This document shows, in pieces, positions 47,441 to 58,112 of a stretch of 64,000 nt of DNA. The stretch comes from Triatoma infestans. Its lineage: Eukaryota; Arthropoda; Insecta; Hemiptera; Reduviidae. The notes under the pieces were generated by a model. That model saw only the letters and a program-made list of their open reading frames with translations, made no database searches and was not told the DNA's origin. Location: positions 1 through 64,000 of the forward strand of contig JAAEAF010003159.1 in assembly GCA_011037195.1 (NCBI GenBank). Reading direction: 5' to 3'. Both the position numbers and the translations under genes were made by a program. Within the stretch, counting starts at the first letter, position 1. Every line of letters begins with the position of its first letter.

Positions 47441-47639
47441 AAAAAACCATAAATGCTTGTTATGTATATTAATATTTTGTGTGTGGTAAAACTATAAATT
47501 TCACTGAAGTTGTACTTAGGTAACGCTACTATCCCCCTCCCCAGAACCACTCAAAAATAAATTGTCCAAGGAAAATGTTTCAGATAAAAGTGCTAAGTAT
47601 TTATGTTTGTAGATAGTATATGAGTTATAGTATATGTTT

Positions 47640-48310
47640 GTAGATAATAGATAGTAAGATGGAGCAGATGACCATATATCAGGAAGAAGCACTTTTCATC
47701 GATGGCAGTTCCATAAAGAAGGTGGACAACTTCCAGTACCTGAGAAATCAATCGTCGAGAAAAATGGAAGCTCCGAGAAACAAATAAAAACAAGTTATGG
47801 CCAGAAAGGTGATCGGAATGCTAAATTCGGTTCTATGGAGCCGGAAAATATTAGGTTGCACAAAAAGGAATATTTATTCGGCCATAGTGGAAAGCGTACT
47901 GCTATACGGAGCCGAGACGTGGATGTTGACCACCGATCTGAGGAAGAAATTACTATCCACAGAAATGGATTATTCGAGAAGACCTGCCAGAGTAGCGTGA
48001 AGCGAAAGAAGACCTAACCGAAAAATTAGAGAAAAGATGGAAGTAAAGAACAGTGTACGTCAGAGTTGGAGTGGTACGGCCATGTAAGAAGGATGGGAGA
48101 GGACAGACTACCGTGGCTGGCCCTTGATTGAAACGTGGAAGGAAGAAAAAGAAGAGGAAGGCCGTCTCGGACATGAATGGATGAAGTGGTGGAAAGTTTG
48201 TGTGGGAATGGTTTGAGGGAGGAAGAAACACAGGATAGGGAATTGTGGAGAGTTAAATTAAAAGAAGTTTTTGGTTGAGGAGAACCTCAGTATTGAGGAA
48301 ATCCTGAATA
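47640..48310 (+). mobile_element. LINE reverse transcriptase C-terminal relic with A-rich tail
   Basis: VDNFQYLRN, MARKVIGMLNSVLWSRKILG, CTKRNIYSAIVESVLLYGAE, TWMLT, LEWYGHVRRMGEDRLPWLAL, GRKRRGRPSRTWMDEVVESL. YGAETW and GHV-RM---RLP with the RRGRP--TW-D ending are diagnostic of LINE reverse transcriptase C-termini. The A-rich tail is at 48309-48319. Inserted in a reverse HINE. Confidence 0.75.
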
Positions 48311-48704
48311 AAAAAAAAGATAGTATATGTAGTTTAAAGAAAATCGTTGGAGCCGTTTTTTAAGAAAAACATGAAAAACTGAAGAAAAAAAAAATTCATT
48401 GAAGTCGTATTTTCGGTTGATAGATTTTGCCCGAAACTATGTGTCAGATGCGTCGGTGGTCGTACCTAAACGGGATACCAAGTTTGAGCTTCCTACGATT
48501 TTTCATTTTTGAGATATTTTGTTAAAACACACACACATACCACATTATTTAGAACATTCGCTAAAATAATATTTTTCGTAGTCAGCGGATCTCAGAACAT
48601 ATATTTCCGGTGAAAACAAAATTACAATAAAAATTTGAAACGATTGCAATAGTTCATAGTAAGTATTTAGAAAGAATAGTAATATTAGTAAGTTAGTCAA
48701 GTTG

Positions 48705-49222
48705 CTTGTTCTAACACATTCGTGTAGCTAGTAGATTGGCCACCTTGTAGAGAATTCTCTGGCCTATAGAAGAGCTCCTTGACAGAGAGCTGAGTAAAGG
48801 GCAGTTGTTTACCTCTTGAAAGCTGTTGCTTATTGTAAGACTTTGAGAGTTGTGTATAATCTTCCCGATAACTATTTGTCGGCTTTTGAATGCCGCTTGC
48901 ACAATGTGCACTGACTTTTTCATTAAAGTTAAAGTTGATTTTTAATTGGTTTAAATTCTGAAATTTTCAAGCTAACTACGTATTTTGAGCTCGTAGTTGG
49001 GAACTTGGCGCAGCTCTAGGTGGGAGCTTGGTGCTTGAAGGTTGTAGCCCTTTCGCGGGCACGTGACAGCGAGCACGTTGAAGGAATAAGAAAGTGTGCA
49101 TCGCTGAAGCGGCTGTATATAGCGATATACTGTTGTCAGCGCTTGCTCTGGTGAATTTCTTCTGCAGAAGAGTATTTATTCAACTACACCGGCACCCTCC
49201 CACTGCCTGTATTTTTTATGTA
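48705..49222 (+). repeat. Possible solo LTR
   Basis: The block has higher G+C than its neighbours, a TATATAG box (49115-49121), an initiator-like TCAGCG (49136) about 22 bp later and an end reading TTTATGTAACA. A start at TGTTCTAACACATTCG (48707) would give about 515 bp. No target duplication was verified. Confidence 0.35.
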
Positions 49223-49559
49223 ACATTAAAGCAAACTTATTGTCTAGTTATAATTCCAAGTTTAAAATAAATTTATCATTTAAAATGTTATATTTGTATT
49301 AACAGAAAGTTGTGTAAGTGTTTGAAAAACGGAGACCAAAAAATAATTGTTCATATGATTTATATATGATCAACATATTTTGCAAATAATGTTTATTACA
49401 TACCTGTGAAGTGATGACAGCAATCCATGTAACAGGACTTGAAGAATGTGTCATGTTGTATTAATGAACTTTCACGTTATTTCCGCTCTCATTATTGCAA
49501 TCATAATAATCTTCTCATATTTTACCGTAATTTTATTGTATATTGGTTAGGTTAAATTT

Positions 49560-50570
49560 TCGAACATTATTTTTAAAATTCGCATACAACCGAAAAACTC
49601 ATTTTTGCAAAAGTACACTTCCGGTTAACCGATTTTCTTTGACCCTTCATTTTCTTCATTTTTTTTCTAAAATCATTTAACTTTTCTGAATTATAAAGTA
49701 GGTTGAAATGACAATATTTTAAAATAGCACGTTTTCGAATTTAGAGGAGAAGCTTAAGGGGGTATCTGCTTCCCCCAGAAACCTCCAAAAATGAATTTTT
49801 CAGAAAAATCTGGTAACGAAACACTCACATAACATTCTTTTTGTTAACAAAATATGTCAAAAACGAAAAATTGCAGAAAGCTCAAAGTTGGTATTCCGTT
49901 TAGGTATTACCATCGCACATCTGACACGAACATTTCGAGCAAAATCTATGAACCGGAAATGCGACTTTAAAGAAGTTTTTTTTCCCCCAAATTTTTACCA
50001 TTTTCTCGAGAACTGCTCCAGCCAATTTTCTCGACACTTAGTTTACTATCTTCACACAAATTAAAGGCTTCGATGCGATCTGTCGCGGAGGGCAGCGATC
50101 GCGCGATCTTTTCGGCGGTCAGCGATATGGCTACGTCACATACAACGCGGGATCATTGTGAGTGAACTAGGGTTGTGTTGTTCACAGAGCAGAATCGCAG
50201 AATGGTTTTGTACTAGTATAGTTTTATACTAGATGAAGATCGCCTAGACCGCCCGACAAGTTTTGTAATTTTGTTCAACCAGCTCGCTTACTACGACGGT
50301 CAAGACTATGTCGCTGAGATAGATCGCCTCGTGTGTGACAGGGATGATGCAGTATTGCATCATACAACAATATCGTCTGAGATCGCTGCCCGCCGCGACA
50401 GATCGCGTCCTGTGTGCCAAAGCAATTACTTTTATTTGAAACATTTTACCCGAGAAAATTTATTTTGGGGGGGAGTTCTGCGGAAGTTGTAGCGTTAAAT
50501 TTCAAATGTTATGAGTTCCTTCAATATTAATGCTGTCTACTGGACTACAGTATAACTAGATTGAAATGTC
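49560..50570 (+). mobile_element. HINE pieces in mixed orientation with a GC-rich inverted-repeat element inside
   Basis: Reversed modules lie at 49580-49810, ending with TCTGGTAACGAAACACTCAC. Forward core and module follow from 49850 (GAACCGGAAATGCGACTTTA, TTTTCTCGAGAACTGCTCCA). A 332 bp GC-rich element at 50075-50406 interrupts the forward part, which resumes ATTACTTTTATTTGAAACAT. Confidence 0.5.
50075..50406. mobile_element. GC-rich MITE-like element with 26 bp inverted repeats
   Basis: GCGATCTGTCGCGGAGGGCA... (50075-50100) and its reverse complement (50381-50406) differ at one base. The interior repeats GATCGC words and is much richer in G+C than its surroundings. It interrupts a HINE. 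No clear target duplication was found, so the superfamily is open. Its open frames (such as one at 50271-50492) look incidental. Confidence 0.65.
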
Positions 50571-50814
50571 TCCCTGAGCCAAGGATGCTCATGTTACCCT
50601 GTCCTTCTTTATGTATTTCCAAGTTTAACTAGAATTTGTCAGTTTTATAATTGCCCTAACATAAATCTAGGGGATACAGTTTGATTACCATAAATGGCAG
50701 TTGATAATATTGTAGAGACCAGAAAATAGCGCCTAGATCAAGCCTCAATAACATTTGAAATTTAATATCTAAGAGCCACCATCTCAAATTTAGTTTTTCC
50801 TGAAAATTGTTTCA

Positions 50815-51075
50815 GAGTCGCACCTCCGATTAACCCGATTTTTTTCCAATTTATAATTTTTAGCGATGCTTCATTACTATATAGGCGATAGAACCGTACA
50901 TTTTACTGAACAGGTATTTTAGTAGAAAGCTCATCATTTTAAAAATGCTCATTTCATTCCACTTATCATTTTTTTTTTCAGAAAAATATGTCAAATAAAA
51001 GACTTGAGCATTATTTATGTTTGTACATAATATTGGAAGTTTAAAGAAAATCGTTGAAGTCGTTTTTAAGGAAAC
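50815..51075 (-). mobile_element. HINE fragment
   Basis: Reversed module: TCGCACCTCCGATTAACCCG to AAAGAAAATCGTTGAAGTCG. It directly abuts the complete copy at 51086. Confidence 0.45.
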
Positions 51076-51085
51076 AAAAAAAAAA

Positions 51086-51670
51086 TCTGGTGTAAAACAC
51101 TCACACAACTTTCTCATATTCCAGTTCTCAAAATATTGTAATTGACAAATTTTATAGTTAGTGTACCAAATTTAATGAAACTCGTCGAAAACTGAAAAAC
51201 TGTTCAGCCAAAGCGCACTTCCGGTTTACTGATTTTCTTTGAACTTGGAATTTTGGCCATCTATTCATTTCTAATTAATATTGTTTGGATGGTTTGATTG
51301 TATAATCAACTATGATAGCACTTTAGAGAAAAACATAACCCTACCCCTCCCCTAAAAGTGTCCTTAAATGAATTTTCCCAGAGAACTGTTTTAAATAAAA
51401 GTTGTAGACCTTCGCATGTATAGTTATGAAGGAAGTTACAAGAAAATCGGCGAAGCCATTTTTGAGAAAATTGCGAAAAAATCATTTAGTAAAGTGGTAA
51501 AGTAAATGCACTTTCAGACACTTACTCACACCCACATACACAGACCCTTTTCTAAAAACCACTTTTTTCGACCCAGCGGACCTCAAAACGCATATTTCCG
51601 GTGAAAACTCGATATCGAAAATTTGACATGATTAAAATAGTTCCTCTTTTAGTAAGAGAAAGAGAAAGTA
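51086..51670 (-). mobile_element. Short HINE copy with both ends
   Basis: It begins TCTGGTGTAAAACACTCACA and ends with AGTAAGAGAAAGAGAAAG. With 585 bp it has fewer internal modules than the roughly 900 bp copies, showing that module number varies. A CACACCCACATACACAGAC stretch marks the microsatellite position. Confidence 0.75.
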
Positions 51671-51689
51671 AAATAAAAAAAGGAAAACA

Positions 51690-51878
51690 AAATATTTGCA
51701 GTAATGTCGCATTTTCAGTTAAAGATTTTGTCTGATTTCTTCGGGAACAGATTACTTCCAATGTTTTTTTTTCTTTTTCCGTTTTGACATATTTTATTCA
51801 CCTATATTTCCGGTGAAAACTTGTATTTCGAAACTTCGCAAGATCGCAATACTTCCTCTTAAAGAGAAAGTTAAAGAA
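51690..51878 (-). mobile_element. HINE 5' fragment
   Basis: ATATTTCCGGTGAAAACTTG and AAGATCGCAATACTTCCTCT, then AAAGAGAAAGT, the reversed 5' end. It sits immediately beyond another copy, in the same direction. Confidence 0.5.
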
Positions 51879-52559
51879 GATCTCATATTAATTAATTCTA
51901 AGGGGTTTGAATGATAATGAAATGATATTAAAAAAAAAATATATATATATACCTATATTTCAACTATTGACATCATTACCCTAAATTTATTTACCTTAAA
52001 GCATCTACTTGAAATACTTTGCACTTGAATGATGTTCGGCCTAGTGGAAAATTTCTTTGATGTTTATAAACTTAAAGGTGGAAAAGGATTCGGTTCAATG
52101 ATTTTCCTAACCTCAAAACATCTGCCGGATAATAATGTTCAAAATTAGACTGATCTTTCACGAAAATTATAGTAAAGTAAACCACATAAAACTTTGTGTA
52201 AATCGTCAGCTGAAACCTGATGTCCTAATGAGCAGGACTGCATGTTTTTGGCCTTGATCAAAAATCATACAGAAGGGGAAAAAGCTGTGTACAAACTGGT
52301 CAGTTTTTAATTTTAAAAAAATCTAGCCTAATTAAACAAATTTCTTATTTTATAATCTAAACACATCTCCACCAGAATTATATGTTTTGAGGCGGATGAA
52401 TACGAAAAAGTATTTTTTCTACAACAGCTGATTTAATGTGACAATAATACCAGTGAAATTATTTACTTAATAAAGTTGTACTAGTAATCTCTAGAGATTA
52501 GATAAACTAAAAATCAGTGTTGCCATCTTTCATTTAAACAAATTTTAAAGTTTAGATAA
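51879..52559. other. No gene seen
   Basis: AT-rich intron sequence before the SINE fragment. Confidence 0.4.
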
Positions 52560-52618
52560 TTTTTTTTTTTAATTAAAGGCGCGTCAATATCTATGGTCAT
52601 TGGCAGTGCCGGTCAACT
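52560..52618 (-). mobile_element. SINE family 1, tail fragment
   Basis: A T-run then AATTAAAGGCGCGTCAATAT and CTATGGTCATTGGC; only the 3' end remains (5' truncated on the minus strand). Confidence 0.6.
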
Positions 52619-52672
52619 ATGCATCAGAGCAGGGGTGCAAAAACATTTTCGTGCCCACTTCAAACAAAAAAA

Positions 52673-52716
52673 TCTGATGTGAAACCCTCACATGACTTCC
52701 TCTTACTCCAATTAGT
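52673..52716 (-). mobile_element. HINE 3' terminal stub
   Basis: TCTGATGTGAAACCCTCACA and GACTTCCTCTTACTCCAA: hairpin and subterminal repeat only. Confidence 0.5.
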
Positions 52717-52908
52717 TACACAGTTTCTAGTTTATCGAACTCTAATATATAGCCCCTTCTTCTTATTATAATACATTTGTTTAATTGCACTAATAATTAG
52801 TTCGATTTCTTTTTTAAGTTGTTGCGAAAAAATTAAGTTCATGCGTACAATTCCATGTTTATAGTACGCTTTCAATACTTTGTGCACGGCGCCACCTACA
52901 CAAAATTA

Positions 52909-53911
52909 GGGACACTACAATAAACAGCTAAAAAACTCCATATCTAAGAAAAATTTTTTAACTGAATATTATAAATTCCTTGGAGAAATTTTTTTGGGTG
53001 TTTAACATCAATTTTATTTTGTTCCATTAGTATAAACGGCCAAATACAAAATGGCGGACTTACATTTCATCTTATAGTTATTATCATCTAATTATATACT
53101 TTTTCAACAGTAGAATGGGAAATTCTAAATTTTTTCTTTATAGCTCACATTAATTATATAAAAAGTAAATATGTTTAGAAATAATTTGATTTTTTGCATT
53201 TTTATATACAAAAATTTTTATTGCACAATTCGATAATTTATAAAATAACTACGGAGGGAAAATTAGTAAAAAAAACAACTCTAAACTAGATTTTTTCATA
53301 GAAATAATTAGCTATAAATAATTAGCCAATCACAGTGTAGAAGTAAAGGTGTCAAATGTGGGCGTAGTCAACATGATAATTCTAAATTTCTGAATGGCTT
53401 AGTATACACCCACATTTCACTCCTTCATTTCTATACTGTGATTGGCTAACTATTTACAGCTAATTATTTCTTTGAAAAATCTAGTTAAGAAGTTTTTTTT
53501 ACAAATTTTCCCTTCATAGGTATTTCATAAATTATGCAATAAATTGTGCAATAAAATATGCAATAAAATCATAAATTATGCAATAAAATAATTATGCAAT
53601 AAAATTTGTGCAATAAATTTTTTTTATTAAAAAAAGGCAAAAAATCAAGTTATTTCTAAACATTATATATACTTATTAAATGCTTAATGTGAGCTATAAA
53701 GAAAAAACGCAGAAATTTCATTGCATTATTAAAACAGAAGGCATAAGATAATAATGCAGAACTACAAGATCCAATGTAGGTCCACCATTTTGTATTTGGC
53801 TGTTTATACTAACGAAACAAAATAAAAATGATGTTAAACACAATTTTCACAAAATTTTATTTCACATAACAGTTTTAAAAAAAATTTGCGGTGTTATTAG
53901 AGTTAGTTCCC
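52909..53911. repeat. Long inverted repeat (about 450 bp arms), MITE-like
   Basis: The ends GGGACACTACAATAA and, inverted, GGGAACTAACTCTAA are flanked by TA (52907-52908, 53912-53913). The arms mirror each other through ACAAAATGG, TTTAGAAATAA, CTAGATTTTT and AGCCAATCACAGT, meeting near 53367-53401. No ORF. A nonautonomous element with TA target use is likely, though the outermost 100 bp of the arms have diverged. Confidence 0.75.
53527..53620 (+). repeat. GCAATAAA tandem cluster in the right arm
   Basis: TTATGCAATAAA or TTGTGCAATAAA occurs about six times in 94 bp. The left arm has only one counterpart (TTGCACAATTCG), so the array grew after the palindrome formed. Each unit holds AATAAA. Confidence 0.65.
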
Positions 53912-54087
53912 TAAAAACGGATCAGTGACTATACAATGAAAATCTGTTTTTACTCCATTTTTTTAAAGACTTATTTTGAACCAGACTGAAACCTAGCTGA
54001 TGTTGTCCTCAAATCAATATTGCATAATTGATTCTGTTTGTCATGCCCATGTCGAACAACTGATGACTTTTTCTTTTTTATGTGCAG

Positions 54088-54186
54088 GACGGGACTACGC
54101 CATTGATACTAGCAGCTGCAAACGGACACATAGAATGCGTTGTAGAACTTCTTGATCAAGGGGCCGACCCAACAGCAAGGCGGCAT
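54088..54186 (+). CDS. ANKRD29: ANKRD29-like exon, ankyrin repeat 2
   Basis: This 99 nt, phase 0 exon is exactly one 33-residue ankyrin repeat: DGTTPLILAAANGHIECVVELL followed by DQGADPTARRH. The TPLILAA and GADP motifs mark the repeat's first helix and its turn. The acceptor TTATGTGCAG and donor CAT|GTAAGT are clean. A long inverted repeat ends 176 bp upstream, inside the end of the giant intron 1. The one-repeat-per-exon layout fits a family expanded by exon duplication. Confidence 0.9.
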
Positions 54187-54282
54187 GTAAGTTTGGAAAC
54201 TTCATCTTTATAATAAAACAATTTCAGCCATTTTTGCCCAGAAGTTATAAGAATTCATTTATGTAAATATTTTGTTTTATAG

Positions 54283-54381
54283 ACTGGAACCACAGCATTA
54301 TTTTTTGCCGCTCAATCCGGATACACAGATATAGCCAGTATCCTGCTGAGAAATGGCACGCCAGTGGATATCCCAAGTGTT
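54283..54381 (+). CDS. ANKRD29: ANKRD29-like exon, ankyrin repeat 3
   Basis: Ninety-nine nucleotides, phase 0 at both ends, encode TGTTALFFAAQSGYTDIASI and LLRNGTPVDIPSV. The GTTALFFAAQ-G segment is close to the corresponding repeat of vertebrate ANKRD29 as I know it. The intron before it is only 96 bp, a normal short insect intron, in contrast to intron 1. The acceptor is TTTGTTTTATAG and the donor GTT|GTAAGT. Confidence 0.9.
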
Positions 54382-54502
54382 GTAAGTATTATTCTATTAG
54401 ATAAAAATTTGGAATCAGCATTGATCAGCATTGCTAGTTACAGTTTTAAAGTGTACGCAATACATGGTACAAGCGAACCACACTTGCTAACGCTAAATGG
54501 TC

Positions 54503-54632
54503 CTTCAAGAGGAATTAATGCAAACGTGTCAAATATTTGAAATTGAGTTTTCAGCGAAGATACATGTTTTAATGTCCACAGAATACGAAACTGAATAAAA
54601 ATACCTCAAACTGCGGGAAGCTCACTTTATTT
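54503..54632 (+). mobile_element. HINE 5' fragment
   Basis: AAGAGGAATTAATGCAAACG, ATTTGAAATTGAGTTTTCAG and ATACATGTTTTAATGTCC. A matching module is found at 55115-55395, so about 480 bp of other sequence may be inserted. Confidence 0.5.
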
Positions 54633-54634
54633 AC

Positions 54635-55110
54635 AAATTATATACAATTAATACACCTTGTTACGTGTAACTAGGCAACCTACACATCTCGACTAATACT
54701 AATTATTAGTCTACCAATAAAAGACTCTGAAATTGAATTCAACTTTCAATATCTATATTTTGTAATAACCACTCGATAAGGAACATAGCCTCATTTAAAC
54801 GGCTAAGAATTGTATCAATCTCCTGGAACAGACATGTCGCTCCTGTACAAGGCCAATCTAATTTCTTAAAATCCGTGGCAGCCGACTGAATTGGTGAGAT
54901 ACAGGACCTATCCGATCCTTGGGGGACTCTTGCAGAGGTGTTGTTGAGGTTGAGACACAGCCAAATTATATGAAATTCGAAATTTCCAACTGCTAAAATA
55001 GGAGTTGGCTATCCTAACAGGGGAGGAAGTTATACGTTCCAGACCAATCCAGAATTCCATACCATATCAGATACCTTTTAGGAAATTCTGTTTACGTATC
55101 TCCTTTGGAT
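54635..55110 (-). other. Repeat-like sequence, possible LINE relic
   Basis: Minus-strand pieces such as LAVSQPQQHLCKSPPRI and LTNSVGCHGF occur between stops. It sits between two HINE fragments and may be an insertion splitting one copy. I could not name the family. Confidence 0.25.
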
Positions 55111-55114
55111 CCAG

Positions 55115-55395
55115 TTCAAAGGTTTCGTTAAATTCTATCGACCGGAAATGCGACTTTACTGAGTGTTTTCTTTCTTCAGTTTTTCGCGTTTTTCTCGAAA
55201 ACGGCTCGCAACGATTTTTATAAAACTACATACATTATACTAATCACTTTAATTGAAACATTTTCCTCGGAAAAATTGATTTTCTTGTGATTTTTCAGTA
55301 ATCGTGTTTTGGCAGATTCTCATGGATCGATGCCTCGAAGTTTCATTCTAAAGTGCTATTTCCATATAGGTTCATTGCCGTATTGTGGACCTTTT
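55115..55395 (+). mobile_element. HINE module fragment
   Basis: CGACCGGAAATGCGACTTTA, CTCGAAAACGGCTCG and CACTTTAATTGAAACATTTT. Confidence 0.5.
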
Positions 55396-55582
55396 TTTAA
55401 CACCCGGCTTTGTTCTAATAGGTAGTATGTGCAAAATCTAAGTCACCTTACTCCTCAAAAGATGGTAAATGCTTTTGAAAAATATAAGTTTTTAAAAAGA
55501 GAATTCCATTATTGAAACATAACTTCGTTTTATAACTGCGATCATATAAAATGATTCGATTAATTTTTAGTGTTTACATGTA

Positions 55583-55607
55583 GTTATATATATATATAAT
55601 TCGGATT

Positions 55608-55646
<39 letters not shown>

Positions 55647-55697
55647 GTATATATATATATAGAGAGAGAGAGAGGGAGTGAGAGAGAGAGAGAGAGT
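55583..55697 (+). repeat. (TA)n and (GA)n microsatellites
   Basis: TATATA runs at 55583-55600 and 55609-55661, interrupted by ACACACATG, followed by (GA)n at 55662-55695. Confidence 0.95.
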
Positions 55698-56608
55698 TCA
55701 TGTAACATGATTGTGCTATGTAGCTGCCATGATAATTAATTGGCATGACCTAGTTTCCTTAATAATGTTACCGTGATATTTAGAGAGATGATGAATATCA
55801 TTACCAGAGTACGTCTACAACTACTCTCCTATTTGCCCTAATAGTAATTTACTAGTGAAGTAACTTAAAATTTTTTTGAAAAATTATTTGATGCGATTTG
55901 AAAAGTTTGGGTACTTATTAAATGTTTAAACAAAAATTCTATTGTAAAAAAAAAAAAAAAAAAATCATAAATCTGGTATGTGTGAGTGTGTGAACAAACT
56001 ATCTCAAAAACGAAAAATCACAGGAAGCTCAGACTTGGACCACTTCCGTTTACTATCACCACACCTGATCCATCTTGACCGGAATTGTTTTTTCAGTTTT
56101 CGCTTCGCGATTTTTTCCCGATAACGGCTCCAGCGGTTTTCTTTAAACAGCGTATATTATCTGCACACTTAAATATATCTAATCACTTTATTATCTATCA
56201 CTTTTATTGGCTACATTTTCCCGGGAAAATTGATTTTTTGAGGGTTCTGTAACGTTATGGTTTCCTTCAAATTGCCACTTCAGTACAATTTTTGGTTCCA
56301 CTGCTTATATAGTATTGATATACTTTAGGGGTGAATTCCTAGGATTTACAAATCTGAAGAAAATCGATTAACCGGATGTGCGACTTTACAGAGCGGGTTT
56401 TTCATTTTTTTTTTTTTTCTAAAACGACTGCAATGGTTTTCTTGAAACTTGGAATACTAAGTGCACAGTTATAAAGCTATCACTTTTATTTGAAACATTT
56501 TTGCGTAAACATTGCTTTCGTATGGTTTTCTGCGCTATCTGTGACGTTATATTTCAAGTGATAAATTTGAGTTCATGCAATGTTTTGAAGCTATCCTTTT
56601 GGGTAATA

Positions 56609-57940
56609 CGAGGCATGTCCAGTAAGTAAGTGTACTGAATTTTTGTAGGTTACAAAAAATTTTATTTGAACAAAAAAATTACCTGGTTACATTAGTACAT
56701 ATGTAAGCTATTTTTCGACATAGTCACCATTCCTCTCAATGCAGGTGGTGAACCGGGGTATTAATTTTTTGATGCCTTCCTCGAAGTAGTTTCCCGCCAA
56801 CCCCTTCGTCCACTTCTCCACCTCCCCTTCACCTCCTCGTCGGTTGAAAACCTTTTTCCACCCATGTGCAGCTTCAGGGAGGTAAAGAGATAGTAATCTG
56901 AAGGTGCTAGGTCAGGGGAATGCGCGGGATGGTTCAGGACATCCCATTTAAACGAGGCAAGCAGTTCCTTCGTGGCGTTGGCCGTGTGTGGTCTGGCATT
57001 GTCGTGCAGCAGGCAGACTCCCTTTGTCAGCATGCCTCTCCTTTTGTTCTGAATCGCCCTCCGCAATTTTTTTAGGGTCTCACAGTATCTTGCAGAGTTG
57101 ATGGTCTCCCCTTGAGGCATATATTCAATTAAAATTATGCCTTGACAGTCCCAAAACACGGATGCCATGATTTTCTTGGCTGAAATTGTGGTTTTGAACT
57201 TTTTGGCGGAGGGTGAAGAGGTGTGACGCCACTGTTGAGACTGCCTTTTGGTTTCAGGTGTGTAGTGTGCAACCCAAGTTTCATCTCCAGTAATGATGGA
57301 GCGGAGAAATTCATCTCCATGGAGTTTGTAGCGTCTCAAAAACTCTTGCCCGGCCTCCACTCGATTCAACTTGTGTTGGTCTGTCAGCTGTTTTGGGACC
57401 CACCTCGCGGACAGTTTCCGATATCCGAGGGTTTCTGTGATGGTTTCGTGTAGCAGAGATCTGGAGATTTGCGGAAACATCGCAGAAAGTTCATCCACAG
57501 TCAATCTGCGATCGTCACGGAGCGCATTTTCGATTTTTTCCACAATTTCGTCAGTCTCAATTGAAGGTCTTCCGCTCCTCTGATCATCATGCACAGACGT
57601 ACGACCGTTTTTAAACTCGCGACACCACTTGAACACACTCGTACGATTCATAGCTTTATCACCATATGCAGTTTTTACCTCATTATAAACCTCAACCGGA
57701 GTTTTTCCCTTCCAAACGAGATAACGGATGACGCCGCGTATTTCACACTTGGCGGGAGATTGGATTGACATTTTTCACGAAACGTATTGTCGCGTCGACA
57801 GTTCTCAACGTACTGACCTCGAACCGGTCTCGTTGCGGAGGGGAGGAATCAGGCTACACGACAGTGTAGCCAACATGTCGAAAACAAAATCCCCTCCGGC
57901 CGTGAGAGCCTCAGTACACTTACTTACTGGACATGCCTCG
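56609..57940 (-). mobile_element. Near-intact mariner, 1332 bp, perfect 30 bp inverted repeats
   Basis: TA flanks at 56607-56608 and 57941-57942. The first 30 bp, starting CGAGGCATGTCCAGTAAGTA, are identical to the inverted right end. Perfect ends and a nearly open transposase make it the youngest mariner here. It sits in a HINE in the intron before exon 59333. Confidence 0.93.
56761..57771 (-). CDS. Mariner transposase, nearly complete, late frameshift
   Basis: The 336-codon frame begins MSIQSPAKCEIRGVIRYLVW. It has two HTH motifs (FKWCREFKNGR, DDRRLTVDELSAMF), the linker WVPKQLTDQHK, the first aspartate in GDETWVAHYTPETK, MASVFWDCQG, LLHDNARPHTA and PAHSPDLAPSDYYLF, the DD34D set. Mariner transposases are usually about 345 residues. 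The last 25 or so are out of frame. After FSTDEEVKG a loss of one G (C-run on + at 56824-56827) changes the reading, and in the shifted frame the expected ending with NGDYVEK and a stop is present. Catalytic residues are all upstream of the break. Confidence 0.9.
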   Translation of the reverse strand: MSIQSPAKCEIRGVIRYLVWKGKTPVEVYNEVKTAYGDKAMNRTSVFKWCREFKNGRTSVHDDQRSGRPSIETDEIVEKIENALRDDRRLTVDELSAMFPQISRSLLHETITETLGYRKLSARWVPKQLTDQHKLNRVEAGQEFLRRYKLHGDEFLRSIITGDETWVAHYTPETKRQSQQWRHTSSPSAKKFKTTISAKKIMASVFWDCQGIILIEYMPQGETINSARYCETLKKLRRAIQNKRRGMLTKGVCLLHDNARPHTANATKELLASFKWDVLNHPAHSPDLAPSDYYLFTSLKLHMGGKRFSTDEEVKGRWRSGRRGWRETTSRKASKN

Positions 57941-58062
57941 TATATAAACAGATGTAATTTCTACCTTACAAGTGGGCCAGCCAATATCTCTATACTTACC
58001 CCACTCTATACTTACCTTTGGGCGACTGAGTAAAAATTTCCGAATTTAAAGAGTAATTATTA

Positions 58063-58112
58063 ATTGTTGTGGTTGGTTCCGTTAGCAGGCTATCATGGAA
58101 AATATCTCTGAA
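58063..58112 (-). mobile_element. Fold-back retroelement, internally deleted remnant
   Basis: TTGTTGTGGTTGGTTCCG, the reversed tail end, is joined to AGCAGGCTATCATGGAAAAT and ATCTCTGA, the reversed head. About 250 bp between them is gone. Confidence 0.6.

Larger units (their letters stand above)
46805..48685 (-). mobile_element. HINE copy interrupted by two LINE fragments
   Basis: The + strand left end is TCTGGTATGAAACACTCACA, the reversed 3' hairpin. Modules appear at about 47040-47200, 47510-47620 and 48330-48440. The right part has ATATTTCCGGTGAAAAC and GATTGCAATAGTTC near 48600-48655, the 5' boxes in reverse. LINE pieces fill 47226-47440 and 47640-48310. Confidence 0.6.

Noticed and set aside
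53527..53620. CRISPR-like array
   Set aside because: Short AT-rich tandem words with no spacers, in eukaryotic DNA.
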